Shown here piece after piece: positions 41,553 to 51,386 of a DNA stretch of 64,000 nt. Positions within the stretch are counted from its first letter, which is position 1. Each line of letters begins with the position of its first letter. This stretch comes from Hyphomicrobiales bacterium (GTDB lineage: Bacteria; Pseudomonadota; Alphaproteobacteria; Rhizobiales; Rhizobiaceae): NCBI GenBank assembly GCA_900466945.1, contig UBNV01000010.1:372001-436000 (forward strand), written 5' to 3'. Under the pieces are notes generated by a model. That model was not told the origin of the DNA. It made no database searches and saw nothing but the letters and a program-made list of their open reading frames with translations. Both the position numbers and the translations under genes were made by a program.

Positions 41553-41580
41553 GACCGCAGTCGAGGTGACTGCGGTCTTA
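41550..41580. terminator. Terminator next to the VWA gene
   Basis: A perfect 13-base stem TAAGACCGCAGTC/GACTGCGGTCTTA with a 5-base loop, without a long U-tract on either side. It is 35 bases past the stop of the gene ending at 41615 on the minus strand, and ends any plus-strand leader transcript too. Confidence 0.75.
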
Positions 41581-41614
41581 TTGTCGGAGAAAATCCAAAA
41601 CGTTTTGGATTGTG

Positions 41615-42865
41615 TCAGTTGGTGAGGCGGGTCGAGGCCTGGACTGCCTTGTCGCCGATCTCCTTGAACGCGGCTACCAGTTCAGCCGCATCCTGCGCAT
41701 CATAATAATGCGAGGTGCTCGTCGCGCAATATTCCAGAAGTGCCTGCCCCTTGCTCGGCGCCATGAAGGCGACGGTGAAGATCTCAACGCCGTCCTTCTT
41801 GGCGCTCTCGCAGGTCTTCTTGGTCTTGGTGTCGGCGCTCGCGTAGTTGTTGTCGCCGTCGGTCATGAAGACGATAAATTTGCTTGGCACCTGACCATTC
41901 TTGTTCTTGTGTGCCGTGTTTTCGGACGACTTGATGATGTCCGAATAGGCTCGGGCCATCGCATCGGAAGAATCAGTTCCGCCCTCAGCAATCAATGCCT
42001 GCACGTAGCTCAGTGTGTGTGTCGTACCCCAGTTGAATGACACCGGGGTATACATCCTTGCCTCGTAAGAGACCGCAGCCGTGCGTACATACTTGTTCTC
42101 AGGGTCGGCGACATTCAACTGTGTGGTCAGATTGGCAACAGCCAGTTTGAGCGCGTCGATCTTGACGACGTAGTTAGCCACCTCGTAGCTGCAGGTCTTC
42201 GGATTCTTTTTGGTGCCGCAGCTATAATAGACAGTCTCTGTCGGCTCTGCGGCGTTGATGGTCGAGGTATCCCAGGCCATCGATCCAGACCGGTCTAGAA
42301 CCAGGTACATCGACAGGGCATTCTTGCTCTCTGTTGTCGCTTGCGCCGTGGCAGTGACGCCAACCGTCACTTCCTTCCAGCCCAGCAGACCGGTCAAGCC
42401 ATTGGTCGGCATGGTGTAGGACGTCGACAGCGTCACGTCGAAAGTTTTGCCGGCCGAACTGGAATTCCGCTCGACATTGCCGACCGCGCCTGCGAGCGGA
42501 TCTTCCTCGACGGGCTCGCCGGTATCGTCCTTGCCGGCGCTTGGCACAACATTCAGGAACTGGGCCTTCATGAACTTGCGGGCCAGCTCGAGGGCGGCCT
42601 CATCAGACATGGTGTTGTTCTTGGCGAGCGCATTGGCCGCCGACAGGACAGCTGAATCGGCCGAGTCCTGCAGGGCTGCGCGCACCTGGACCATCCTGTT
42701 GAGGTCGAGCGCGACGCCCGCGGTTGCCGCGACGGCGGGGATGATCACGGCGGTCGCGATGCCGAAATTGCCGGCTCGATTGCGCAAGAAACGCGAGAAA
42801 ATCGATTTGTTATTGCTCTCAGGTTTAGTCATCATGTCCATCCAAAGGCAGCTTTTGAAGGACAT
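41615..42865 (-). CDS. TadG-like von Willebrand factor A domain protein
   Basis: The 416-residue protein starts at the ATG 42863-42865, supported by GGAG 6 bases upstream; ATGs at 42841-42832 are alternatives. Near the N-terminus is a TadE/TadG-type helix (NRAGNFGIATAVIIPAVAATAG), with the basic residues and Gly that precede a membrane segment. A VWA domain follows with a complete MIDAS metal site: DRSGS near residue 190, the Thr in GGTDSSDA, and the Asp in FMTDGDNN. TadG-like proteins serve pilus assembly or cell-surface adhesion. No Flp/Tad cluster is nearby, so this is an orphan. The Cys residues in SCGTKKNPKTCS could form a disulfide outside the membrane. Confidence 0.85.
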   Translation of the reverse strand: MSFKSCLWMDMMTKPESNNKSIFSRFLRNRAGNFGIATAVIIPAVAATAGVALDLNRMVQVRAALQDSADSAVLSAANALAKNNTMSDEAALELARKFMKAQFLNVVPSAGKDDTGEPVEEDPLAGAVGNVERNSSSAGKTFDVTLSTSYTMPTNGLTGLLGWKEVTVGVTATAQATTESKNALSMYLVLDRSGSMAWDTSTINAAEPTETVYYSCGTKKNPKTCSYEVANYVVKIDALKLAVANLTTQLNVADPENKYVRTAAVSYEARMYTPVSFNWGTTHTLSYVQALIAEGGTDSSDAMARAYSDIIKSSENTAHKNKNGQVPSKFIVFMTDGDNNYASADTKTKKTCESAKKDGVEIFTVAFMAPSKGQALLEYCATSTSHYYDAQDAAELVAAFKEIGDKAVQASTRLTN

Positions 42866-42888
42866 TAAGCTCCACGTCTTGTATTCGA

Positions 42889-42906
42889 CTTAACCCGGTC
42901 GTTAAG
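42889..42906. promoter_or_regulatory. Inverted repeat before the VWA gene
   Basis: CTTAAC-CCGGTC-GTTAAG is a perfect 6-base inverted repeat with a 6-base spacer, 24 bases upstream of the VWA start. It is not a canonical CtrA site, since the TTAA units are 8 bases apart rather than 7. It may be an operator. Confidence 0.35.
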
Positions 42907-42926
42907 ATTCTAAGGATATCGCTGTT

Positions 42927-43808
42927 TTACTGTCTAACTGGTACGACATCCACGGCCTGGTCCGTCTGGTGACTGCCGTAGCTCTTCAGGACGCCGATGA
43001 CCGGTGCCACATCGGCATAATCGCGGCCGTAACCGACAACGATGTGATCGGTACCGGCGGCGATATCATTGGTGGGGTCCAGTTCCAGCCAGCCAGTCAG
43101 CTTGCCGCACCAGACCCTGACCCAGGCATGCATGGCGTCGGCACCCTCTAGGCGCTCCTTGCCCGGCGGCGGGATGGTGCGCAGGAAGCCGCTGACATAA
43201 CCGGCGGGGATGCCGAGGCTGCGGAGCGCCACGATCATCACATGGGTGAAATCCTGGCAGACGCCGCGCTTTTTGGTGAAGGCTTCTGCCGGCGTCGTAT
43301 CCACGGTGGTGGCTTCCGCGTCGTATTGAAAGTCCTTGTGGATGCGGCTGCAGAGCGTCTCGGCGATCTGACGCACGGTCATGCTCGGCTTTAGCATGGC
43401 TTTCACATAGGCGGATATCGCCTTGTCCCGCGGCAGGCGGGGGCTTGTGCCGAGGAAATGGTGTGGCGATTCGGCATCGAGCGACCAGGTCTCGGCGATC
43501 TCCTGCGGAAGACGGTCGAGCAGCGGCGAGAAGTCCGCGGTCATCGGCTGGGCCTGCACCATGACGCGGGCCTGCATGCGAATGTCGAGCTTTTCGTGCG
43601 GCCCGCGCAGGATGGCGTGGCTCGCGGGATGGCGGAAGAAATCGGTGAATGTGGTGATCTCATCGGGCTCGGGCGTCACCGTGATGGCGCCTGCGACGAG
43701 CCGCTGGCGATCCGGCAGCGACAGCGGCAACAGCCGCAGCATGTGGTGGGCGCCCGTTGCCGGGACTTCGTAGCGATAGCCGATATGGAGCGAGAGATCG
43801 TAGAGCAT
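42927..43808 (-). CDS. Transglutaminase-like protein
   Basis: The 293-residue protein has the bacterial transglutaminase N-terminal domain (MLYDLSLHIGYRYEVPATGAHHML region). The core domain has the catalytic triad in place: Cys in KKRGVCQDFTHVMIVA, His in ADAMHAWVRVW and Asp in WLELDPTND. Such bacterial proteins usually act as peptidases or amide-bond transferases rather than cross-linking enzymes. It is the last gene of the operon, 4 bases after the ATP-grasp/alpha-E gene, so they probably work in one pathway on a peptide or protein. It has no signal peptide, so acts in the cytoplasm. The substrate is not known. Confidence 0.9.
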   Translation of the reverse strand: MLYDLSLHIGYRYEVPATGAHHMLRLLPLSLPDRQRLVAGAITVTPEPDEITTFTDFFRHPASHAILRGPHEKLDIRMQARVMVQAQPMTADFSPLLDRLPQEIAETWSLDAESPHHFLGTSPRLPRDKAISAYVKAMLKPSMTVRQIAETLCSRIHKDFQYDAEATTVDTTPAEAFTKKRGVCQDFTHVMIVALRSLGIPAGYVSGFLRTIPPPGKERLEGADAMHAWVRVWCGKLTGWLELDPTNDIAAGTDHIVVGYGRDYADVAPVIGVLKSYGSHQTDQAVDVVPVRQ

Positions 43809-43812
43809 GGCG

Positions 43813-46227
43813 TCAGCTCAGATAGGTCTGGGCGAGGATGTCGGAGAGCTTCTCCAGTTCCCGTTCCAGATTGGTGTAGACCTCGGCCGACATGCCCTCG
43901 GGTGTCATGACGGCAAGACCGGAATGCAGGCGCATGGCCTCGCGGAAGAGGCTGGACATCTGGCCGTTGACCATGGCGTTCGGCAATTGCTCCACCTCGA
44001 TGCGGATCTCGTTCAACTGGAAGAGGATCGAGCGCGGGTTGAGCGGATCAAGCGCCAGAAGGTCGGTCACCGTGAGGCGCGCGGTCGAGACGTTGTAACG
44101 GCGGCGGTGGGTCATGACGTTGTCGCCGATCTCCAGGAGCATATCAAGCGCGCCGTCGGGTGCATCAGGGCCAGTCATGTGGCCGAGCAGGCGGGTCATG
44201 TGCAGGCCGCGTTCCAGCAGGCGGCCGATGGTCAGGAACCGCCAGCCGGTAAAGCGATACATGTTTTCATGCACGAGACCGGCAAAGCCTGCGAGCTTGC
44301 GCAGGAGGATGGTCATGGCATGCGCCGCGTCATCGCCGGGCTTGACCTTCTCATGGAAACGCTTGGCGGTCTTCGACAGGTCGTTCAGCGCCAGCCAGCC
44401 GTCGGGCGAGAAGCGGTCGCGGATGTTGCTCGCCGAATAGACGGCGCTGTCGATGTTGCGCAACAGGCTTTCCGGCACGCCGGACTTGGTATCGACGTCG
44501 ATGTCGGAGAGATATTCGCTGACAAAGGCGAGCAGAGGCTGGTCCGGATTAGCGCTTTCGGCATAACGCGCGTGCCAGGCACGCAGGATGCGAAGTACGC
44601 CTTCGGCCCGCTCGATGTAACGGCCGAGCCAGAAGAGGTTGTCGGCAGCCCGGCTCGGCAGACTGCCGGGCATGTTGCGGGTGAAGGTTTCCTCCGCCGG
44701 GAGAAGTGACGTGCGATCAACCGGCTGGTCGGAGACGATCCAGACATCGGCTGCACTGCCGCCTGACTGCATGGCGATCGCCGAGACGTCGGAGCCGCTG
44801 CCGATGCGGGCAAAGCCGCCGGGCATGATCTGCCAGCCGTTCTTGGTCCGGGCGGCGAAGACGCGCAGCGACATGGGGCGTGGCGTCAGTTTGCCATCGA
44901 CGATTGCCGGGGTCGTCGACAGGGTAACGACTTCCTGGCCGACGAGATTGCCGGCTTCGGTTTCCAGCCATTCGGCGGTGGTTCGGCCCTGTGGATCCTT
45001 GTAGCGCGATCCCATCACCGAGCGCCCGCCGTCATCGAAGAAGGGCAGGCGCGAGAAGGCGGAGCCGATGACCATGCGGTCGAGATGGTTTGCGACATGC
45101 TCCCGCTCTGCCTTCTGGCCGCACCACCAGGTGGCGATCGAGGGAAGCTTCAGCTCTTCGCCCAGCAGATGACGGGAGAGGGTTGGCATGAAGGCGAGCA
45201 GGGCGCGGGTTTCGAGGATGCCGGAGCCGAGCGCGTTGACGAAGGTGACCGAGCCGTTGCGCAGCGCCTCCACCATGCCGGGGGTGCCGATGTAGGAATT
45301 CTGGTCGAGTTCCAGCGGATCGGCGAAGGCGGCATCGAGGCGGCGCCAGAGCACGCTGACGGGTTTGAGGCCGGCGACGGTGCGGACCATGACCTTGCCG
45401 TTGACGATCGTCAGGTCTTCGCCTTCGAGCAGCATGATGCCGAGATAGCGGGCGATATAGGCGTGTTCGAAATAGGTCTCGTTGGCGGGGCCGGGCGACA
45501 AGACAGCGATGCGCTCATCACTGCTGCGGGTGCTGGCCTGTAGCGCCTTTCGGAAAGCGCCGAAGAAGGAGGCCAGCCGATGAACATGCGTCTCCGCATA
45601 GATGTCGGAGAAGGCACGCGCGGTCGCGACGCGGTTTTCCAGCGCAAAGCCGGCGCCCGAGGGTGCTTGCGTACGGTCAGCCAGAACCCACCAGTTGCCG
45701 TCGGGGCCACGACCGATTTCGAACGAACAGAAATGCAGGTAGTGGCCGCCGGCGGGCTTGATGCCGACCAGAGGGCGCAGGAATTCGGGATTGGAGGCGA
45801 TCAGCTGTGGCGGCAGGAAGCCTTCCTGCACCAATTTGTTTTCGGAATAGATGTCGGCAACGACCGCTTCGAGCAGGTCGGCGCGCTGGACCAGACCGTC
45901 GGCCAGGATCTGCCATTCGGCTTCGGAGATCATCACCGGGATATGCGAGAAGGGCCAGGCCCGCTCGCTCGATCCGCCGGAACCATAGGCGCGGTAGAAG
46001 ACGCCGGCGTCGCGCAGATAGCGATCAGCCCGGGCGAAACGCTCGTGCAACTCGTGTTCCGGCATGGCGTCAATGGCCGAGACCAAGGCCTGCCAGACGG
46101 GTCGCACATTGCCTTGTGTGTCAAGCATTTCGTCGGCAGCGCCCGCCAAGGCGCGATAGCCGGCCGTACGGGCCTCGCTCATCGGCGCCTCTGGCGGGGA
46201 TAGCTCCGCTGCCGTCTTGTGTGCCAT
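43813..46227 (-). CDS. Circularly permuted type 2 ATP-grasp protein fused to an alpha-E domain
   Basis: The 804-residue protein has two modules. Residues about 20-490 are the circularly permuted ATP-grasp domain, with landmarks VFYRAYGSGGSSERAWPFSHIP, LSPGPANETYFEHAYIARYLGI and GFARIG. Residues about 505-800 are the helical alpha-E domain (RAADNLFWLGRYIERAEGVLRIL, and FAGLVHENMYRFTGWRFLTIGRLLERG). In many genomes the two domains are separate genes (COG2308 and COG2307); here they are fused. ATP-grasp enzymes ligate a carboxylate to an amine, so a peptide-bond-forming reaction is likely. The transglutaminases on both sides (4-base gaps) point to a shared peptide substrate. No experimentally known function. 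Confidence 0.9.
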   Translation of the reverse strand: MAHKTAAELSPPEAPMSEARTAGYRALAGAADEMLDTQGNVRPVWQALVSAIDAMPEHELHERFARADRYLRDAGVFYRAYGSGGSSERAWPFSHIPVMISEAEWQILADGLVQRADLLEAVVADIYSENKLVQEGFLPPQLIASNPEFLRPLVGIKPAGGHYLHFCSFEIGRGPDGNWWVLADRTQAPSGAGFALENRVATARAFSDIYAETHVHRLASFFGAFRKALQASTRSSDERIAVLSPGPANETYFEHAYIARYLGIMLLEGEDLTIVNGKVMVRTVAGLKPVSVLWRRLDAAFADPLELDQNSYIGTPGMVEALRNGSVTFVNALGSGILETRALLAFMPTLSRHLLGEELKLPSIATWWCGQKAEREHVANHLDRMVIGSAFSRLPFFDDGGRSVMGSRYKDPQGRTTAEWLETEAGNLVGQEVVTLSTTPAIVDGKLTPRPMSLRVFAARTKNGWQIMPGGFARIGSGSDVSAIAMQSGGSAADVWIVSDQPVDRTSLLPAEETFTRNMPGSLPSRAADNLFWLGRYIERAEGVLRILRAWHARYAESANPDQPLLAFVSEYLSDIDVDTKSGVPESLLRNIDSAVYSASNIRDRFSPDGWLALNDLSKTAKRFHEKVKPGDDAAHAMTILLRKLAGFAGLVHENMYRFTGWRFLTIGRLLERGLHMTRLLGHMTGPDAPDGALDMLLEIGDNVMTHRRRYNVSTARLTVTDLLALDPLNPRSILFQLNEIRIEVEQLPNAMVNGQMSSLFREAMRLHSGLAVMTPEGMSAEVYTNLERELEKLSDILAQTYLS

Positions 46228-46231
46228 CAGA

Positions 46232-49200
46232 TCAGATACCTTGCGGTCGTCTCAGGTCCAAAGTGTGCGGAAACTCGGGCGACACGGTTTCGGGCCATAG
46301 GGGATAGGAGCCGGCTGTATGGCCCCAAGGCTCGAAACGTGCAAGCCGACGGGCTTCCGCTTCATTCCCATTCACAGGGAAAGTGTCGTAGGTCCGGCCG
46401 CCGGGATGGGCGACGTGATAAACGCAGCCCCCGATCGACCGGGAAGACCATGTATCATAGATGTCGAATGTTAGCGGTGTATTGACGGGCAGGACCGGAT
46501 GCAGGCCGGAGGCTGGCTGCCAGGCCTTGTAACGCACGCCGCCCACCGCGACACCATTCACGTCCGACTTCCGCAGCGGCACCTGGCGTCCGTTGCAGGC
46601 CACGACGAAGCGCTCGGGATTGGCTGTCTCCAGCTGAACCTGCAGGCGCTCGACGGAGGAGTCCACATAACGGACCGTGCCGCCGATAGCCCCTTCTTCA
46701 CCCATGACATGCCAGGGCTCAAGCGCCTGTCGCAGCTCCAGCTTCGATCCTTCGTACGTCACTTCGCCGACGAAGGGGAAGCGGAACTCAAGCTGGGCGG
46801 CAAACCATTCCGGCTTGAAGTCGAAGCCGTTTTCGCGGAGATCCGCCAGGACTTCGAGGAAGTCCAGCCAGAGGTAATGCGGCAGCATGAAACGGTCGTG
46901 CAGGCTCGTGCCCCAGCGGACGAACCGGCCGCCGATCGGGTTTTTCCAAAAGCGGGCAATCAGCGCGCGGACCAGCAATTGCTGGGCAAGTGACATGCGA
47001 GCGTTCGGCGGCATCTCGAAACCGCGGAACTCGACAAGGCCGAGGCGGCCTGTCGGACCATCCGGCGAGAACAGCTTGTCGATGCAGATTTCCGAGCGGT
47101 GGGTGTTGCCGGTCACGTCGATCAGCAGGTTCCGGAACAGGCGGTCGACGAGCCAGGGCAGGGGGGCTGCCGCGCCACTAGCCGGCATCGGCACCTGGGC
47201 CATGGCGATTTCCAGCTCGTAGAGGCTGTCATGGCGGGCTTCGTCGAAACGGGGCGCCTGGCTGGTCGGGCCGATGAACATGCCGGAGAACATGTAGGAG
47301 AGTGCCGGGTGGCGCTGCCAGTGCAGGATCAGGCTTTTCAGCAGGTCGGGACGGCGCAGGAAGGGGCTGTCGCCGGGGTTCGCGCCGCCGACGACGACAT
47401 GGTTGCCGCCGCCGGTGCCGGTGTGGCGGCCGTCGATCATGAACTTGTCGGCTCCGAGGCGGGTCTGGCGCGCTTCCTCGTAAATGGTGTTTGTGGTCGC
47501 CACACAGTCCTGCCAGCTCTCGGCGGGGTGAATGTTGACTTCGATGACGCCGGGGTCCGGGGCCACGCGGATGACGTTGATGCGCTCGTCCTGCGGTGGT
47601 GCGTAACCTTCGATATGGACCGGCAGGCCAAGTCCACGGGCGGCCGTCTCGGCGGCTGCCACCAGTTCGAGATAATCCTCGACGTCCTCGACCGGCGGCA
47701 TGAATACACAAAGGCGCCCATCTCGCGATTCGACGCTCATGGCGGTGCGGACAGCGCCCCTGATATCCTCCTTCGATCCAGCAATCGTCTGCTCGTTGCG
47801 GTCCTGCTGGGCCTCGCCGTTTCTGCGCGAAGCTTCCGGCATGGCGCGACCTTCGCGGGCCTGCGGACCAAATTCCGGCAGTGGCGCGCGGGGAATCGAG
47901 GGATCTGTGGTGTGGATATAGGGATATTGCGACGGCGGAACGTAGGGGAGGGTGCCGAGCGGCATGCGAAAGCCGATCGGGCTGTCGCCCGGGATGAGGA
48001 AGATCTTGCCGCGGCGGGTGCGCCATTTCTCGCTGACCCAGCGCCGGCCGCCGGCCTTGGCGTTCCAAGCCTGGACCGGCAGGATGTAGCCGCTGGGTGT
48101 CGTAAGGCCACGTTCGAAGACCTTGGCGATGCGGGCGCGCTCTTCCGGGCTTTCCAGCATGGAATTCGACGGGTCGACGTTTTCCGGCAGGCTGCCTTCC
48201 TTGATGATCCACTCGGCCGGATCCTCGAAGGCCGGGATGATCATGTCGGTTTCGATATCGAGCTCGGCCGCGATGCCGGCCATCAGCGCTTCCGCCTGTT
48301 GGTGCGTGACGCCGGTGTCCTTGTGTTCGGCGGCGATCAGCGCCGGATCATGCCAGATCGGCTTGCCGTCCTTCCGCCAATAGAGCGAGAAGGTCCAGCG
48401 CGGCAGGCTCTCGCCCGGATACCACTTGCCCTGGCCATAATGCAGGAAACCGCCAGGGGCGAAGCGTTCGCGCAGTCGGCGGATGAGCTGGTCGGCGAGG
48501 TCACGCTTGGTCGGGCCGACGGCATCGGTGTTCCATTCGGCGGACTGGAAGTCGTCGATCGAGACGAATGTGGGCTCGCCGCCCATGGTGAGGCGCACGT
48601 CATGCGTCTTCAAGTCGGCATCGACCTTGAGGCCCAGCGCATTCAGGGCGTCCCAGCTGTCGTCCGAGAAAGGCTTGGTGATGCGCGGGTGTTCCGCGAC
48701 GCGCTTCACCTGCATGTCAAAGGCGAATTCGGTATTGGCTTGGCCGACATAGCCGCCGGAGATGGGGGCAGCGTTCTTGAAATGCGGGGTCGCTGCGAGC
48801 GGTATATGGCTTTCGCCCGTGAGAAGTCCCGAGGTCGGGTCGAGGCCGATCCAGCCGGCGCCGGGGATATAGACCTCCGCCCATGCGTGCAGGTCGGTAA
48901 AGTCGACCTCGGTGCCGGATGGGCCATCGAGCGCCTTCAGATCCGGTGCGAGCTGAATGAGGTAGCCGGAGACGAAACGGGCGGCGAGACCGAGGCGGCG
49001 CAGGATCTGGACAAGCAGCCAGCTCGAATCGCGGCAGGATCCGCGCGCAGAGGTCAGCGTTTCCTCCGGCGTCTGGACGCCCGGCTCCATTCGGATCACG
49101 TAACCGACGTCATGCTGCAGGCGGGCGTTGAGCCCCACCACCATGTCGATGGTGCCCTGGCCAGGCGTCGTGTCGACGGTCGCCATGAAGATATCTAGCG

Positions 49201-49576
49201 CCGGGGACGAAGGCTCCGGCGTCATGTAGATCTTGAGGTCGTCGCGCAGATCTTCCGGATAGTCGAATGGCCATGTGACTGCGACTTCCTCGGTGAAGAA
49301 GTCGAAGGGGTTGTAGACCGTCATGTCGGCGACGAGATCGACCTCGATCTTGAACTCGGTCACCGGGTCCGGGAATACGAAGCGGGCGAGGTAGTTGCCG
49401 TAGGGGTCTTGCTGCAGATTGACGAAGTGGTTCTCGGGCGTGACCTTCAGCGAATGGGAGAGAACCTTGGTGCGGGAATGGGCGGCAGGCTTCAGCCGGA
49501 TGATCTGCGGTCCGAGCTGGACCGGGTTGTCATACTTGTAGTGGGTGAGATGATAGATGCTTGCCTTGATCGCCAT
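46232..49576 (-). CDS. Transglutaminase-DUF2126 protein
   Basis: The 1114-residue protein begins with a bacterial transglutaminase N-terminal domain (residues about 1-90) and a core domain around 150-270 with an intact triad: Cys in [16 protein letters not shown], His in [12 protein letters not shown] and Asp in [10 protein letters not shown]. The remaining 800 residues form DUF2126, with conserved blocks such as [53 protein letters not shown] and [18 protein letters not shown]2126 has no established biochemistry; the MGGEPT and GTGGGNH blocks could be active-site loops. It is the first gene of the three-gene operon, starting 132 bases upstream of the manC-type gene's end. Start chosen: [13 protein letters not shown] at 49576. 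Confidence 0.9.
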   Translation of the reverse strand: MAIKASIYHLTHYKYDNPVQLGPQIIRLKPAAHSRTKVLSHSLKVTPENHFVNLQQDPYGNYLARFVFPDPVTEFKIEVDLVADMTVYNPFDFFTEEVAVTWPFDYPEDLRDDLKIYMTPEPSSPALDIFMATVDTTPGQGTIDMVVGLNARLQHDVGYVIRMEPGVQTPEETLTSARGSCRDSSWLLVQILRRLGLAARFVSGYLIQLAPDLKALDGPSGTEVDFTDLHAWAEVYIPGAGWIGLDPTSGLLTGESHIPLAATPHFKNAAPISGGYVGQANTEFAFDMQVKRVAEHPRITKPFSDDSWDALNALGLKVDADLKTHDVRLTMGGEPTFVSIDDFQSAEWNTDAVGPTKRDLADQLIRRLRERFAPGGFLHYGQGKWYPGESLPRWTFSLYWRKDGKPIWHDPALIAAEHKDTGVTHQQAEALMAGIAAELDIETDMIIPAFEDPAEWIIKEGSLPENVDPSNSMLESPEERARIAKVFERGLTTPSGYILPVQAWNAKAGGRRWVSEKWRTRRGKIFLIPGDSPIGFRMPLGTLPYVPPSQYPYIHTTDPSIPRAPLPEFGPQAREGRAMPEASRRNGEAQQDRNEQTIAGSKEDIRGAVRTAMSVESRDGRLCVFMPPVEDVEDYLELVAAAETAARGLGLPVHIEGYAPPQDERINVIRVAPDPGVIEVNIHPAESWQDCVATTNTIYEEARQTRLGADKFMIDGRHTGTGGGNHVVVGGANPGDSPFLRRPDLLKSLILHWQRHPALSYMFSGMFIGPTSQAPRFDEARHDSLYELEIAMAQVPMPASGAAAPLPWLVDRLFRNLLIDVTGNTHRSEICIDKLFSPDGPTGRLGLVEFRGFEMPPNARMSLAQQLLVRALIARFWKNPIGGRFVRWGTSLHDRFMLPHYLWLDFLEVLADLRENGFDFKPEWFAAQLEFRFPFVGEVTYEGSKLELRQALEPWHVMGEEGAIGGTVRYVDSSVERLQVQLETANPERFVVACNGRQVPLRKSDVNGVAVGGVRYKAWQPASGLHPVLPVNTPLTFDIYDTWSSRSIGGCVYHVAHPGGRTYDTFPVNGNEAEARRLARFEPWGHTAGSYPLWPETVSPEFPHTLDLRRPQGI

Positions 49577-49708
49577 TCTTTACCGCTTCGCTGTTCGCCC
49601 TGCCGCTTTTTCCGGCTTGCTTCGATCTTGTGCAATGCAGCGCCATAAAGCAAGCGGCCCGGACGGTGGAACCCGCCGGGCCGCGCGTGTGCAGTGGATG
49701 ACGCTGTA

Positions 49709-51136
49709 TTAGCTGCGGCCGAATTCGTCGATCAGGCGGATGATATCGTCTTCGCCGAGATAGGAGCCGGTCTGGACCTCGATCACCTCGAGGCGGATCT
49801 TGCCGGGATTGGCGAGACGGTGGACCGAGCCTTGCGGGATGTAGATCGACTGGTTTTCGTGCAAGACGGTCACCTTGTCGTCAATGGTGACCTCCGCCGT
49901 ACCGCGTACGCAGACCCAATGTTCGGCGCGGTGGTGATGCTTCTGCAGCGAGAGCTTCTTGTCCGGATGGACGAAGAGGCGCTTCACCTGGAAACGGTCG
50001 CCATTGAGGATCGAGGTATAACCACCCCAAGGGCGCAGCGCCGTCGGGTGGTTCTCGGTGAGATGCGCCGTTTCCTTGTTGGCGGCGAGCATCTTGACCA
50101 GATTGCCGACGTCCTGGCTGCGGTCGAGGCGACCGACATAGACGGCGTCTTCCGAAGCGATGACGGCGACACCCTCCATGCCCTGGACGGCGAGATGGGC
50201 ATTGCGGGACATGATCAGCGAGTTGGTGGTGTCGGAGACGGTGGCGTTGCCGTTCACCACATTGCCATGCTCGTCGCCTTCTGCGAGCTTCCAGATTGCA
50301 TCCCAGCTGCCAAGGTCGGACCAGGTGATCGGCGAAGGCACCACGGCGGCATTGGGGGTGTTTTCCATGACGGCATAGTCAATGGAAATGCTGGGGCTCT
50401 TCGCGAAACTTTCTGCGTCGAGGCGGGTGAAGTCGAGGTCGCCCTTGGCTTTTTCGACCGACTGTTCGACAGCCGCAAGCACTTCAGGCGCCAGGGCCTG
50501 CAGTTCTGCAATCATCTGGCCGGCCGAGAAGACGAACATGCCGGAGTTCCAGGCATAGTTGCCGCTCGCCAGCATATTTTCGGCGACGTCGGCATTCGGC
50601 TTTTCGACGAAGCGCGCGACCTTGTTCACGCCATTGCCGAGGTCCTCGCCGATCTCGATATAGCCATAACCGGTTGCGGGCTCTGTGGGCGTGATGCCGA
50701 AGGTGACGATCTTGCCATTGCGGGCCGCCTCGGCGGCCTTGGCGACGCAGGCACGGTAGGTATCGTCGACGGTGATTTCGTGGTCGGAGGGCAGGATCTG
50801 GATCAGGGCGTCGCGACCATGGCGCTGGCTGACGATCACGGCGGCAGCGGCCACGGCGGCGGCGGTGTTGCGCGCCTCGGGCTCCAGGATGATGCCATCG
50901 AGCTTGATGCCCAGTTCGCGGGCCTGTTCGGCGACCAGAAAGCGGAAATCCTCATTGGTGACGACGATCGGAGCGTCATAGATCACTTCGTCGGAGACAC
51001 GGGCTATGGTCTTCTGCAGCAGCGTCTCGTCGCCGAGAAAGCGGATGAACTGTTTGGCGGCGGCAGCGCGCGACAATGGCCAGAGACGGGTTCCCTTGCC
51101 GCCGGCCATGATGACCGGCACGATCTTGGTGCTCAT
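49709..51136 (-). CDS. Mannose-1-phosphate guanylyltransferase/mannose-6-phosphate isomerase
   Basis: The start is ATG at 51134-51136 (MSTKIVPVIMAGGKGTRLWP, 475 residues) with AAAGGCAAGAA upstream; the frame continues to 51265 without support. The N-terminal nucleotidyltransferase has GGKGTRLWPLSR and the FVEKPN loop. The C-terminal cupin isomerase domain has HHHRAEHWVCVRGTAEV with the metal-binding His and Glu. The bifunctional type II enzyme makes mannose-6-P from fructose-6-P and then GDP-mannose for surface polysaccharides. It is not in a polysaccharide cluster here. The plus-strand FAH gene diverges 250 bases away. Confidence 0.94.
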   Translation of the reverse strand: MSTKIVPVIMAGGKGTRLWPLSRAAAAKQFIRFLGDETLLQKTIARVSDEVIYDAPIVVTNEDFRFLVAEQARELGIKLDGIILEPEARNTAAAVAAAAVIVSQRHGRDALIQILPSDHEITVDDTYRACVAKAAEAARNGKIVTFGITPTEPATGYGYIEIGEDLGNGVNKVARFVEKPNADVAENMLASGNYAWNSGMFVFSAGQMIAELQALAPEVLAAVEQSVEKAKGDLDFTRLDAESFAKSPSISIDYAVMENTPNAAVVPSPITWSDLGSWDAIWKLAEGDEHGNVVNGNATVSDTTNSLIMSRNAHLAVQGMEGVAVIASEDAVYVGRLDRSQDVGNLVKMLAANKETAHLTENHPTALRPWGGYTSILNGDRFQVKRLFVHPDKKLSLQKHHHRAEHWVCVRGTAEVTIDDKVTVLHENQSIYIPQGSVHRLANPGKIRLEVIEVQTGSYLGEDDIIRLIDEFGRS

Positions 51137-51386
51137 GTTTTCTTGCCTTTCGGTGTCTTGCCGGGACAAGCCGCTTTCGCGTCTCGCCCTGTTCGACGGA
51201 TCTTCATATGCCTCATGCAAACGCGGCCGTGGCGTTTTTGTTACATGTTTGGGCCGATGTTCCAAGCCCGCAACGGCCTGCCTTTCCGATCATGGTTGAT
51301 GCGCAACCGTGCCGGGACCGCTATGCTGGCTGCGTCGCAACGCTCGGCTTGCGACAGTCGGTGTTCCCAATCAAAGTGAGTGTGCC

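Noticed and set aside
42889..42906. CTTAAC-N6-GTTAAG as a CtrA box
   Set aside because: The TTAA half sites are separated by 8 bases, not 7, and no further CtrA feature was seen; kept only as a generic inverted repeat.
47099..49198. Long plus-strand open frame opposite the DUF2126 gene
   Set aside because: Antisense artefact; the minus-strand protein has an intact transglutaminase triad and DUF2126 blocks.
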